This document shows, piece after piece, positions 17,254 to 25,280 of a stretch of 64,000 nucleotides of DNA. This DNA comes from Acinetobacter sp. C32I (GTDB lineage: Bacteria > Pseudomonadota > Gammaproteobacteria > Pseudomonadales > Moraxellaceae). Both the position numbers and the translations under genes were made by a program. The notes under the pieces were generated by a model that was not told the origin of the DNA, did no database searches, and saw only the letters and a program-made list of their open reading frames with translations. The stretch spans positions 1,178,001 to 1,242,000 of the forward strand of contig NZ_CP098480.1 of the NCBI RefSeq assembly GCF_023702715.1. Reading direction: 5' to 3'. Numbering within the stretch: position 1 is the first letter of the stretch; each line of letters begins with the position of its first letter.

Positions 17254-18768
17254 ATGCGTGATGAAACCAAAAATGCGATTCAAAAAACAAAAGTTGCAAT
17301 TATTGGTGCAGGCTTTGGTGGTTTAGCAATGGCCATTCGACTATTGCAAAGTCAAATCAATGATTTTGTAATTTTAGAAAAAACCAACGATGTTGGCGGG
17401 ACCTGGCGCGAAAACCAATATCCTGGTGCAGCCTGTGATGTTCAGTCACATATGTATTCGCTTTCATTCGCACCGAAGACCGACTGGTCAAAGCGCTATG
17501 CAGAAGCAGATGAAATCTTCACCTATATTCAAGACATTACTGCACAATATAAATTAAAAGACTACTGTCAGTTCAATCATGAAGTCACTCATGCTGAATT
17601 TGATGAAAGCCGCAATCTGTGGACTTTGACTTTCAAAGATCAGCCAACACTAGAAGCACAATTTGTTATTTTTGCATCTGGCCCACTGCATGTGCCACAA
17701 GTTCCACACGTTAAAGGTATTGAAAAGTTCCAAGGTAAAGTATTCCATTCATCACAGTGGGACCATGACTACGACTTAACAGGAAAATCTGTTGCATCAA
17801 TTGGAACAGGCGGCAGTGCGATTCAATATATTCCTGAAATTGCGCCCGAGGTGAAGCAGCTATATGTATTGCAACGTACCGCGGCTTGGGTGATTCCTCG
17901 CGATGAACGTAAATATTCACAACTGAGCAAATCGTTATTCAAAGCTTCAAACATCTATCGTCAGATTCATCGTACCCGTTTGTACTGGACCAATGAATCT
18001 CGTGTTGTACCTATCGTACAACCTCAAATCATGAAGTATGGTCAAAAACTGGCTGAAGCCTTTATCCGTTTCCAAGTCAAAGATAAAGAACTCGCAAAGA
18101 AACTGACGCCCGATTTTGTCATGGGCTGTAAACGTATTTTGATTTCCAATAAATACTTCCCGACTTTCAATCGTAAAAACGTTGAATTGGTAACCGATGC
18201 TATTCAAGAAATCACAGCCAATAGCATCATCACTAAAGATGGCAAAGAACGTCAAATTGATTGCCTGATTTACGGTACCGGTTTCATTACCGACCCTCGT
18301 ATTTATCTCAAGCATTTCGATTGTGTTGGTCGCCATGGCATAGAATTGAAACAGGCATGGAAAGATGGTGCTGAAAGTTACTATGGTATCAGCACCAAGA
18401 ACTTCCCCAATTTATTCCAGTTATTGGGTCCTAACACCATTCTCGGTCATAACTCAGTGATCTTCATGATTGAGTCTCAGGTCAACTACATTCTCCAGTT
18501 GATCCAAACTGTCGATAAAACAGGAACTCAAGCGGTTGAAATCAAACATGAGGTTCAAGATCAATTCAATGAACGTGTTCAAGATCAACTTAAAGGCACC
18601 GTATGGCAAGCAGGTGGCTGTAGCAGTTGGTATCAAGCAGCTGACGGTAAAAACTTCTCGTTATGGCCAACCTACACTTGGCGATATTGGTTAGAAACCC
18701 GTAAAGTAAATGTTGCTGATTATAATTTTATCAACACAGCGGTTAATTCAAAAAACCATGCCGCTTAA
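17254..18768 (+). CDS. Baeyer-Villiger-type flavin monooxygenase
   Basis: A 504-residue class B flavoprotein monooxygenase. The FAD Rossmann motif GAGFGG is at residues 18-23, the NADPH motif GTGGSA at about 183-188, and between them FQGKVFHSSQWD fits the Baeyer-Villiger fingerprint FxGxxxHxxxW(P/D). Such enzymes insert oxygen next to a ketone to give an ester or lactone, using NADPH and O2. The substrate cannot be read. The N-terminus does not resemble the long-chain alkane enzyme AlmA. It forms a divergent pair with an AraC regulator and ends in a terminator; no esterase is next to it. Confidence 0.87.
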   Translation: MRDETKNAIQKTKVAIIGAGFGGLAMAIRLLQSQINDFVILEKTNDVGGTWRENQYPGAACDVQSHMYSLSFAPKTDWSKRYAEADEIFTYIQDITAQYKLKDYCQFNHEVTHAEFDESRNLWTLTFKDQPTLEAQFVIFASGPLHVPQVPHVKGIEKFQGKVFHSSQWDHDYDLTGKSVASIGTGGSAIQYIPEIAPEVKQLYVLQRTAAWVIPRDERKYSQLSKSLFKASNIYRQIHRTRLYWTNESRVVPIVQPQIMKYGQKLAEAFIRFQVKDKELAKKLTPDFVMGCKRILISNKYFPTFNRKNVELVTDAIQEITANSIITKDGKERQIDCLIYGTGFITDPRIYLKHFDCVGRHGIELKQAWKDGAESYYGISTKNFPNLFQLLGPNTILGHNSVIFMIESQVNYILQLIQTVDKTGTQAVEIKHEVQDQFNERVQDQLKGTVWQAGGCSSWYQAADGKNFSLWPTYTWRYWLETRKVNVADYNFINTAVNSKNHAA

Positions 18769-18800
18769 GCTGAAATAGCTGAATTCTTCCAAATAGCAAG

Positions 18801-18831
18801 AACACCTTTGAACGCTCAAAGGTGTTTTTTT
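18801..18831 (+). terminator. terminator after the monooxygenase gene
   Basis: AACACCTTTGA and TCAAAGGTGTT arms around an ACGC loop, followed by a T run. Confidence 0.9.
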
Positions 18832-18910
18832 ATTGCCACGCTATATGGAGCTGATTTTAAATCCACCTGTTCTTCCCTATGCAAAACATAATTAATCATG
18901 TTAACATTTT

Positions 18911-18932
18911 AACTACCTACCGTTAGGTAGTT
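18911..18932. promoter_or_regulatory. palindromic operator before the MFS gene
   Basis: AACTACCTA-CCGT-TAGGTAGTT is a perfect 9-bp inverted repeat, 38 bases before the MFS start codon. Its size and sequence style (TACCTACC...GGTA) are those of TetR-family operators, and a TetR gene lies convergently just downstream of the transporter. Binding by that protein is an inference. Confidence 0.65.
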
Positions 18933-18969
18933 AAATAAATCTTGTTTCCCTCGAAAGAGTACACAAAAC

Positions 18970-20196
18970 ATGAACGCTGCTACCCACATCACAAAGATCA
19001 GTTGGTCTTTGTTACTGTTGCTCTCCCTCTTTACCGCCTTAGATGCATTGGCAATTGATATTTATTTGCCAGCGTTTCCACTGCTTGCAGAAAGTTTTGC
19101 AACTTCACCAGGTCATATCCAACTCACCCTTTCTGTATTCCTGATTGGACTCGCAATCGGTCAAGGATTGTATGGCCCATTGCTTGATCGCTTTGGGCGA
19201 CGTAAACCCTTACTGATTGGTATCGCAATATTCATCTTGGGGTCATTATTCGCCGCGATTGCACCAAGTATTGAATGGCTGTTGGCCGCACGCTTCTTGC
19301 AAGCAATCGGTGCATCTGCAGGTTTAGTGGTTCCAAGAGCAATTATTTCTGATGTCTGTGATGCCAAAACCAGTGCCAAAAATTTTTCTATTTTGATGCA
19401 GGTCATGATGATTGTACCCATCATTGCCCCCTTGTTTGGAAGCCTCATCCTGCGGATCGGCTCTTGGCATCTGATTTTCTATACTTTGGCCGTACTTGGG
19501 GCGATTCTCTGGTTATGGGGGAATCATGCCATCCCAGAAACCCTAAAACCTCAATATCGTCAGCCACTTCAATTTGCAGCAATTCGAACCAGCTATCAAG
19601 CACTTGCCCGAAATAAAGGCTTTATGGCTTACACCTTGGCAGGTGGTTTTATCTTGGGCGGCTTCTTTGTTTATCTAAGCCAATCACCGTTTATTTTTAT
19701 CCAGCATTATCATATTCATAATGAAAGTTTTAGCAGCCTATTTGCAGCCAACGCCGTAGGCTTGATTATCCTTGGACAAGTTTCAATCCTGTTATTAAAA
19801 CGATGGACAGCGCAGCAATTATTGGTACTGGGCCTATGCATATTTAGTGGCGCCAGTTTCATTTTGATGCTGAGTGTCAGTTTCTATCACTTAAACTTAT
19901 GGCAATACATCGTACTTTTAGGACTGAGTATCTGGTCTACAGGTTTTATTTTTGGTAATTTAACTGCACTTACCATGCAACAAAGCCCTCAACATTTAAC
20001 TGGTGCAGCCTCATCATTAATGGGTTTGCTGCAATATGCCTTTGCTTCGTTGATTGGCTTTATCGTGAGCTTGTTTGAAATTAACATCAGCCTGCTGCCA
20101 GCCAGCCTATTCATTTGTGGTGGGATTGCACTGGGCTTATGTATTTATGCAGCACTTAGGCAAGCTGACACATTTTCGACGATGGAAACAGAATAA
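18970..20196 (+). CDS. Bcr/CflA-family drug efflux MFS transporter
   Basis: A 408-residue inner-membrane antiporter with twelve predicted helices. The Bcr/CflA subgroup is indicated by ALDALAIDIYLPAFPLLAESF near the N-terminus, motif A (GLYGPLLDRFGRRKPLLIG, about residues 66-84), and motif C-like glycine and proline spacing in helix 5. Relatives export bicyclomycin, chloramphenicol or sulfonamides using proton exchange; the real substrate is unknown. A 22-bp palindrome sits in its promoter. The convergent TetR gene is the natural candidate repressor. Confidence 0.88.
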   Translation: MNAATHITKISWSLLLLLSLFTALDALAIDIYLPAFPLLAESFATSPGHIQLTLSVFLIGLAIGQGLYGPLLDRFGRRKPLLIGIAIFILGSLFAAIAPSIEWLLAARFLQAIGASAGLVVPRAIISDVCDAKTSAKNFSILMQVMMIVPIIAPLFGSLILRIGSWHLIFYTLAVLGAILWLWGNHAIPETLKPQYRQPLQFAAIRTSYQALARNKGFMAYTLAGGFILGGFFVYLSQSPFIFIQHYHIHNESFSSLFAANAVGLIILGQVSILLLKRWTAQQLLVLGLCIFSGASFILMLSVSFYHLNLWQYIVLLGLSIWSTGFIFGNLTALTMQQSPQHLTGAASSLMGLLQYAFASLIGFIVSLFEINISLLPASLFICGGIALGLCIYAALRQADTFSTMETE

Positions 20197-20208
20197 CAAA
20201 TATCATGC

Positions 20209-20246
20209 TCTGATCAGCAATTGACTACAATTAAGGGCTGATCAGA
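20209..20246. terminator. inverted repeat between convergent MFS and TetR genes
   Basis: TCTGATCAGC (20209-20218) pairs perfectly with GCTGATCAGA (20237-20246) around an 18-base loop. No T run follows, so intrinsic termination is uncertain. The right arm lies inside the 3' end of the TetR gene. Confidence 0.4.
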
Positions 20247-20800
20247 ACATCTAATGTTTTTAGAATGGCATCCAACCGAAGCCTGAACTTATCTCGACCT
20301 CCGTAGATCAACTCACTTTGCAGCGCATCCACAAAACTCATACAGACTCGTGCTAAGACCATACTCTCCAGTTGATGCTTATTTTCTTTTAACACTGACT
20401 GTTGTATTGCCTGTAAAAATACCTGTTCCAATTCAGCCATAAAAACATGCATTGGCTCAATCACCTGATCATATAAATGTACAGGCGGACTGATTAACGC
20501 ATTCATCCAGAACTGAACCCCATAAGAGGCGTCAAAACGCTGCTCGATACTCATAAAATAAGCATGTAATTGCTGCTGAATTCTCGTACCACCTTGCAGA
20601 ACGGTTTTGGCATGTCCCAATTCTTCATCAATCATGATCGGGATCAAGCTCAGATACAACTCATCTTTATTTTTAAAATGTGCATAAATTGAAGGCTTTT
20701 TAATGCCAACATCAGTCGCAATTTCATTTAAGGATGTTGCTGCAAAGCCTTGTTTTGCAAAACGCTCCAAAGCAAATTTTTGAATCTTAGCTGCTGTCAC
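20231..20800 (-). CDS. TetR/AcrR-family regulator
   Basis: A 189-residue TetR-type repressor. The N-terminal helix-turn-helix spans about residues 5-48: ALERFAKQGFAATSLNEIATDVGIKKPSIYAHFKNKDELY is a textbook arrangement. The C-terminal ligand domain is helical and variable. The start is GTG at 20800 with AGAGG about ten bases upstream; no in-frame ATG precedes the first helix. It is convergent with the MFS gene, whose promoter holds a palindrome. Its own promoter lacks an obvious copy of that palindrome. Confidence 0.87.
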   Translation of the reverse strand: MTAAKIQKFALERFAKQGFAATSLNEIATDVGIKKPSIYAHFKNKDELYLSLIPIMIDEELGHAKTVLQGGTRIQQQLHAYFMSIEQRFDASYGVQFWMNALISPPVHLYDQVIEPMHVFMAELEQVFLQAIQQSVLKENKHQLESMVLARVCMSFVDALQSELIYGGRDKFRLRLDAILKTLDVLISP

Positions 20801-21015
20801 AAATCATTTACCTCTATGTCTTACAACAGTATATTTCAGCCAACCTGATAATCATAGTTACATGACAACAATGAAGGGAATCAATCAGGTTCGCTACTCC
20901 CGATCTGTTTAAATGCACTTTTATTGCAAAGCATTCTATATCAAGTGATATATAAATCTATCCAAGTATCAGATTTCCCTGCATAATAAATCAGCACTAT
21001 AAACGCTTTGATGAT

Positions 21016-21933
21016 ATGACCTCTCTTGTTTTAATCTTCCAGATTTTTGTTTGCATTAGCTTAGGCTATTTTGTTGGGCCACATTTGTCACAGTCAATTA
21101 AACAATTTGTATTTAAAATACTGCCCTATTTTTCTTATATTTTACTGATTAGCGTCGCATTTGAGCTGACTCAAGCCTTAAATCACGTTCAAAATCCTGC
21201 TGCCATTCTACCACCAGCATTACTGATTGCATTCACCACTTCAATTGGTTCATTTTTTATTTGCTTGGTCACCTACAAACTGATTGATCGCCAAAGTGTC
21301 CAAGGAAAGATTTCCCTGCACCTGTTTCTCAATGCGCTCAAGAATATTGCCAAAGCATTTTTGGCTTTGGGTGTTGGTATCCTATTCGGCGTCGTGGTCA
21401 ATAGTGCAGGTTTAGCGATCAGCTTTAATAGTTGGTATTTATTACTGATCTTTATTTTTTTGATCGGGATCGAACTGGCCTTCACTCAGTTTGATCGTAG
21501 CTGGTTGAGTTGGAGAATTCTACTTGTACCTATCGCGGCTTTTGTCGGTTCCTGCTTAGCTGCGGTCTTTAACTATTTTATTCTATCCAACCATTACAGC
21601 CTAAACGAAGTCATGGCCTTAGCCCAAGGTTATGGTTGGTATTCCATGTCAGGGATTTTATTTACTGAGCTACACTCAGCCAAACTGGGTGGAATCGCTT
21701 TATTAACGGATTTGTTTAGAGAGATTTTTGCGATTTTATTGATGTATTGTTTGGGTTGGCGCTTTCCACGCTCTGCGATTTCCAGTGCTGGCGCAACCTC
21801 GATGGATGTCACGCTTGCCATGGTCAAACAATCATGTGGCACACATTATGTCCCACATGCCATGATGAGTGGATTGATATTGTCACTTCTCGCACCACTC
21901 TTAATCAGCTTATTTCTAAGTATGAGGTTTTAA
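21016..21933 (+). CDS. lysO: LysO-family lysine exporter
   Basis: A 305-residue membrane protein with about eight to ten hydrophobic segments. The family marks are YGWYSMSGILFTELHSAKLGG (about residues 205-225), ALLTDLFREIFAILL and GATSMDVTLAMVKQSCG, followed by VPHAMMSGLILSLLAP. These match LysO (YbjE) of E. coli, which exports lysine and its toxic analogue thialysine. Transport of lysine here is inferred from family. The ATG follows a weak ribosome binding site. It is convergent with pyrF, with only 12 bases between the stops. Confidence 0.85.
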   Translation: MTSLVLIFQIFVCISLGYFVGPHLSQSIKQFVFKILPYFSYILLISVAFELTQALNHVQNPAAILPPALLIAFTTSIGSFFICLVTYKLIDRQSVQGKISLHLFLNALKNIAKAFLALGVGILFGVVVNSAGLAISFNSWYLLLIFIFLIGIELAFTQFDRSWLSWRILLVPIAAFVGSCLAAVFNYFILSNHYSLNEVMALAQGYGWYSMSGILFTELHSAKLGGIALLTDLFREIFAILLMYCLGWRFPRSAISSAGATSMDVTLAMVKQSCGTHYVPHAMMSGLILSLLAPLLISLFLSMRF

Positions 21934-21945
21934 AATCGTACTTTA

Positions 21946-22626
21946 TCAGATTGAAGCCAAGATTGATTTCAACATCTCAGTTGGATTCTCAGCCTTGGTA
22001 ATTGGGCGACCGATGACTAAATGCGTTGATCCAACTTGCATGGCTTGCTTAGGAGTTACAATACGTTTTTGGTCATCTGCATTTGAACCTTCTGGGCGAA
22101 TCCCTGGCGTAACTAATGCAAACTCTTGCCCTAACAACTCACGAAGGATCTTGGCTTCTTGTGCTGAACAAACCACGCCATCCAAACCACTTTCTTGAGT
22201 GAGTTTTGCTAAACGCTTTACCTGCTCAACTGGCTCGATATCTAGGCCAAGATCACGTAAATCTTCCCGTCCCATTGAAGTCAAAACCGTCACTGCAATT
22301 AGTTGAGTTTGATAATTTCCAGCCTTTAAGCGCTCTACACAGGTTTCCATCATTTTACGGCCACCTGATGCATGCACATTTACCATCCATACGCCAAGGT
22401 CTGCTGCTGCACACACGGCCTGAGCCGTGGTATTTGGAATATCATGGAATTTTAAGTCCAGAAAAACTTCAAAACCTTTGTCTTGTAAGTTTTTAACGAT
22501 TGATGGACCTTCATGAGTAAACAGCTCTTTACCCACTTTGACACGACACAATGACGGATCTAGCTGATCGACAATTGTTAGGGCGTCATATTGGCTTTTT
22601 GCGTCTAGGGCAACAATAATACTCAC
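21946..22626 (-). CDS. pyrF: orotidine 5'-phosphate decarboxylase
   Basis: A 226-residue OMP decarboxylase, the last step of UMP synthesis. Active-site marks are IIVALDAKS at the N-terminus, VKVGKELFT (lysine at about 34), [13 protein letters not shown] with the catalytic D-K-x-x-D set (about 58-68), and VTPGIRP with VIGRPITKA at the phosphate site. The start is GTG at 22626: homology begins here, and the open frame upstream encodes 32 unrelated residues. In relatives pyrF follows lapA; here an oppositely oriented azlCD cassette lies between. Confidence 0.95.
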   Translation of the reverse strand: MSIIVALDAKSQYDALTIVDQLDPSLCRVKVGKELFTHEGPSIVKNLQDKGFEVFLDLKFHDIPNTTAQAVCAAADLGVWMVNVHASGGRKMMETCVERLKAGNYQTQLIAVTVLTSMGREDLRDLGLDIEPVEQVKRLAKLTQESGLDGVVCSAQEAKILRELLGQEFALVTPGIRPEGSNADDQKRIVTPKQAMQVGSTHLVIGRPITKAENPTEMLKSILASI

Positions 22627-22737
22627 GAATCTAGTTCCATCACATAAAAATCGAGTAATTATAAAGTGATTCAGAGCATGAACAAAGCAAGAAAGCCGGC
22701 ATATTGAAAAAAACTGTTCCAATCACTTAAAACATCC

Positions 22738-23286
22738 CTATCTTTGCTCTGAGATCAAAATCGCTCGGGTATCGGTTTCCAGTGCTTCAAAGATATGCGC
22801 CTGATCTGCAGGATAACAAATATAATCCCCCTCACTGAGTAGCACAGGCTCTGCAATCAGGCCAACCTTAGCCCTGCCTTGCATAATAATAATATGCTCA
22901 ATGCTACCAATTGAATGGGGCTGACTACAGCGTGGCTCGCCAGGCTGGGTGACCAAGATATACACATCCCGTCTAGCGCCTGTAGGACAATTGGCCAATA
23001 AAATCGCTTGGTAATGGGCAATCTCGGATGAAACCGAAGGCCCTTCGCCAAAGCGAATCACTTGCGTTTGTGTAATATTGCTTTCCATCAACTTCGCGAA
23101 AGGAATATCCAAAGCCACACACAAGGCCCATAAGGTTTCCAGACTCGGGTTGCCTTGTGCCGCTTCTAATTGTGACAAAGTCGATTTCGCTATTCCTGCG
23201 CGGCGAGCCACTTCTGCCAAGGACAGCCCTGCCTTTTGTCTTTCTCTTTGTAAGCCTTTAGCAACAATTTCAATTGGCAATGCCAT
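22738..23286 (-). CDS. XRE-family regulator with cupin domain
   Basis: A 182-residue two-domain regulator. An XRE helix-turn-helix occupies about residues 8-62 (RQKAGLSLAEVARRAGIAK, then STLSQLEAAQGNPSLETLWAL). A C-terminal cupin covers about 105-180 with histidines in QPHSIGSIEHIIIMQGRA and a glycine at LSEGDYICYPAD. Such proteins are typical local regulators that bind a small ligand in the cupin barrel. It is divergent from azlCD, with inverted repeats in the shared 89-bp gap, so control of azlCD and of itself is likely. Confidence 0.88.
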   Translation of the reverse strand: MALPIEIVAKGLQRERQKAGLSLAEVARRAGIAKSTLSQLEAAQGNPSLETLWALCVALDIPFAKLMESNITQTQVIRFGEGPSVSSEIAHYQAILLANCPTGARRDVYILVTQPGEPRCSQPHSIGSIEHIIIMQGRAKVGLIAEPVLLSEGDYICYPADQAHIFEALETDTRAILISEQR

Positions 23287-23300
23287 ATTTCACCATAAAA

Positions 23301-23358
23301 AACGAATGTTCGTTTTGACGAACGATATAAATTTAATCTATTATATCGTACGTTCGTT
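23301..23358. promoter_or_regulatory. operator cluster between XRE-cupin gene and azlC
   Basis: AACGAA-TG-TTCGTT (23301-23314) is a perfect palindrome. It is followed by ACGAACGATATAA and, on the other side of a ten-base gap, TTATATCGTACGTTCGT, which forms an inverted repeat apart from an extra GTAC. The ACGAAC / GTTCGT hexamer therefore occurs four times in about 58 bases. This fits binding of a dimeric XRE regulator to two sites overlapping both divergent promoters. Confidence 0.6.
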
Positions 23359-23375
23359 TGATATAGAAAAGAAAG

Positions 23376-24032
23376 ATGCAAGATAAAGAGCGATACAACC
23401 TCCTCAAAGCCATTAGTCTCATTTCTATCGCGACAGGGATTGTTGGAATTTCATTAGGCTCAGTTGCGGCAAGCTTCGATGTGCCCATGTGGATTCCCTT
23501 ATTACTTTCTTTAACGGTACTGGCTGGTGCGGCTGAATTTACGTTCGTTGGTATGATTGCGACAGGTGTAAATCCTATTTTTGCTGCATTGACTGGCATA
23601 TTGATCAATCTACGTCATCTGCCATTTGGTTTATCCGTTTCAACATTTATTGAAAAAAATGGGTATCGTTTTATCGCTTGTCACATCATGAATGATGAAA
23701 GTGTGATGTTTGGACTAAGCCAGCAAAATGATCAAGCCAAGAAATGGGCGTATTGGATGTGTGGATTAGGGATTTGCATTCTTTGGCCAATTGGCGTGTT
23801 TGTTGGCTACCTTTTAAGTAAAAATATCCCAGATATTTATGTGTTTGGTATTGATGCCGCATTTCCCGCCATACTTTTTGCTTTGATTCTGCCGATGCTG
23901 AGAAATAAAACCACACGGAATCGGGTATTTCTTGGTACCACATTATCTTTAGCGTCTATCCCACTACTGCCAACTGGTTTACCAGTTCTCTTCTCAATGT
24001 TTGGTCTGTTGCTAAAAGGTAAATCAAAATGA
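23376..24032 (+). CDS. azlC: AzlC-family branched-chain amino acid exporter, large subunit
   Basis: A 218-residue membrane protein with several helices. AzlC features include GISLGSVAASFDVPMWIPLLLS near the N-terminus, the GAAEFTFVGMIATG segment (about residues 50-63), and NLRHLPFGLSVS (about 77-88). With AzlD it forms a two-part exporter for branched-chain amino acids or their analogues (as in BrnFE and YgaZH). Its stop overlaps the azlD start by four bases (ATGA), so the subunits are translationally coupled. A regulatory palindrome cluster precedes it. Confidence 0.88.
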   Translation: MQDKERYNLLKAISLISIATGIVGISLGSVAASFDVPMWIPLLLSLTVLAGAAEFTFVGMIATGVNPIFAALTGILINLRHLPFGLSVSTFIEKNGYRFIACHIMNDESVMFGLSQQNDQAKKWAYWMCGLGICILWPIGVFVGYLLSKNIPDIYVFGIDAAFPAILFALILPMLRNKTTRNRVFLGTTLSLASIPLLPTGLPVLFSMFGLLLKGKSK

Positions 24033-24355
24033 AATATAGTGAGAGTTATATCTTTATTGGGATTGCCGTACTTGCACTTGGTACTTATCTAATCCGCTAT
24101 TCGGGATTTTATTTAGCTGATCGTATCACTTTTAGAGAACACCACAAACAGCTTCTCGCTGATTCTGCTTGTGTTCTTCTATTTACCTTAGCCATATTCA
24201 ATACACTTTTTTCTGAGGCTCATTTTAGTGGAATCAGTAAAATCGTGGGTGTTGCTGTAGCCCTTATCTTTGCTTGGAAGAAATATTCACTGATCGTGGT
24301 TATTCTTGTGGCAATGCTGATCACTGCAAGCCTGAGATATCTTGGCATTCCCTAA
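24029..24355 (+). CDS. azlD: AzlD-family exporter, small subunit
   Basis: A 108-residue protein of four hydrophobic segments. Residues 15-25 (LALGTYLIRYSGF) and the central LLADSACVLLFTLAIFNTLF fit the AzlD family, the obligate small partner of AzlC. The ATG at 24029 lies inside the end of azlC. A strong terminator follows, closing a two-gene operon. Confidence 0.85.
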   Translation: MKYSESYIFIGIAVLALGTYLIRYSGFYLADRITFREHHKQLLADSACVLLFTLAIFNTLFSEAHFSGISKIVGVAVALIFAWKKYSLIVVILVAMLITASLRYLGIP

Positions 24356-24360
24356 GGCAA

Positions 24361-24392
24361 AAAAATAGCCCTTTCTATAAAGGGCTATTTTT
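24361..24392. terminator. terminator between azlD and lapA
   Basis: AAAAATAGCCCTTT and AAAGGGCTATTTTT arms around CTAT. The symmetric A and T tracts could serve both azlD and the convergent lapA. Confidence 0.9.
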
Positions 24393-24440
24393 ATTCGCTA
24401 CAAAAACTTTAACACTTTATAGCTCAGAAGATATTCTTAA

Positions 24441-24806
24441 TTACAGTGGTGTACGTGTTTGACTCTCAGGATGAATATCCAACACTGTTTTTTCATGTCT
24501 TACACTTGCAGCAGCTTCTGCGGCAGCCTGTTGTGCAAGTTGGATCTGCTCTTTACGAAGATGGTCAATATCTTTACGAAGACGTTTAATTTCCCAACTG
24601 GTCTGGAATACTCGGAAAACCTGCACACCAAGCAGCAAACCAACCACGACACCTAAGACCAAGGTCAGTAAAAGCAATAAGCCTAAACGCATCGCTGGAA
24701 CTTGAGTAAATAGTAAATCTACTTGTAATTCAGCCGGGTTTTGAAGTACCAAAGCAAGTGAATAACCAAATATGGCAACGAGTAATGCAATTAATACATA
24801 ACGCAT
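24441..24806 (-). CDS. lapA: LapA-domain membrane protein
   Basis: A 121-residue protein with two hydrophobic segments (about residues 3-22 and 40-65) and a long charged coiled-coil tail (EIKRLRKDIDHLRKEQIQLAQQ). This is the LapA/YciS architecture; in E. coli LapA works with LapB in the control of LpxC and LPS synthesis. The ATG at 24806 has GAGG five bases upstream, so the GTG two codons before it was not used. It sits directly after ihfB, with 14 bases between, as in many gammaproteobacteria. A lapB partner is not next to it. Confidence 0.85.
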   Translation of the reverse strand: MRYVLIALLVAIFGYSLALVLQNPAELQVDLLFTQVPAMRLGLLLLLTLVLGVVVGLLLGVQVFRVFQTSWEIKRLRKDIDHLRKEQIQLAQQAAAEAAASVRHEKTVLDIHPESQTRTPL

Positions 24807-24820
24807 AAACACCTCAATTC

Positions 24821-25123
24821 TTATTCGGCAGATTCGTTTACTGCGTCACGAAGTGCCTTACCAGGTTTAAAATGTGGAACTGCCTTTGCAGCAACATCTA
24901 CAGACTTACCAGTTTTAGGATTACGCCCTAAACGTGGCTCACGGTGATGTAATGCAAAACTACCAAAACCACGGATCTCAATACGATCGCCGCTTGAAAG
25001 CGCTTCAATCATTTGATCAATCATGATCTTAACTGCATCTTCAACCAAAGGCTCAGCTAAGTGTGGGTTTTTAAGTGCAATCCGTTCAATTAAATCAGAT
25101 TTATTAAGTGCTTCAGTAGTCAT
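24821..25123 (-). CDS. ihfB: integration host factor beta subunit
   Basis: A 100-residue HU/IHF-family DNA-bending protein. [16 protein letters not shown] begins the helical dimer body, and [27 protein letters not shown] (residues about 46-72) carries the signature and the beta arm with the intercalating proline. The sequence IEIRGFGSF and downstream rpsA context identify the beta subunit. It pairs with IhfA (not in window) to bend DNA at promoters and recombination sites. AGAGG precedes the ATG. It is preceded by rpsA and followed by lapA. Confidence 0.95.
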   Translation of the reverse strand: MTTEALNKSDLIERIALKNPHLAEPLVEDAVKIMIDQMIEALSSGDRIEIRGFGSFALHHREPRLGRNPKTGKSVDVAAKAVPHFKPGKALRDAVNESAE

Positions 25124-25184
25124 TGATGACCTCTTTAATTATTGCTACTTTTCAATGTTTTTAATAATAACCTGTTTAAATACA

Positions 25185-25222
25185 AAACGGTAGCGCAGTA
25201 CATGATTACTACGCTACCGTTT
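25185..25222. other. strong hairpin between rpsA and ihfB
   Basis: AAACGGTAGCG (25185-25195) pairs perfectly with CGCTACCGTTT (25212-25222) around a 16-base loop. It lies upstream of ihfB and beyond the rpsA terminator on the minus strand. It lacks an adjacent T run, so it may be an attenuator, an RNase processing site, or part of the ihfB leader. Confidence 0.45.
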
Positions 25223-25236
25223 GCAGTATTTTTGTA

Positions 25237-25276
25237 TAAAAAAGTACGTCTCTGTTACAAGAAACGTACTTTTTAA
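25237..25276 (-). terminator. terminator after rpsA
   Basis: AAAAAGTACGT and ACGTACTTTTT arms around an 18-base loop, starting five bases after the rpsA stop. On the minus strand a T run follows. Confidence 0.75.
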
Positions 25277-25280
25277 CAAA

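Noticed and set aside
17254..18768. AlmA long-chain alkane monooxygenase
   Set aside because: The N-terminal sequence and general pattern do not match AlmA as I recall it, and the Baeyer-Villiger fingerprint fits a ketone-type enzyme better.
22627..22722. N-terminal extension of PyrF
   Set aside because: The added 32 residues are unrelated to the family; the GTG at 22626 begins the conserved strand.
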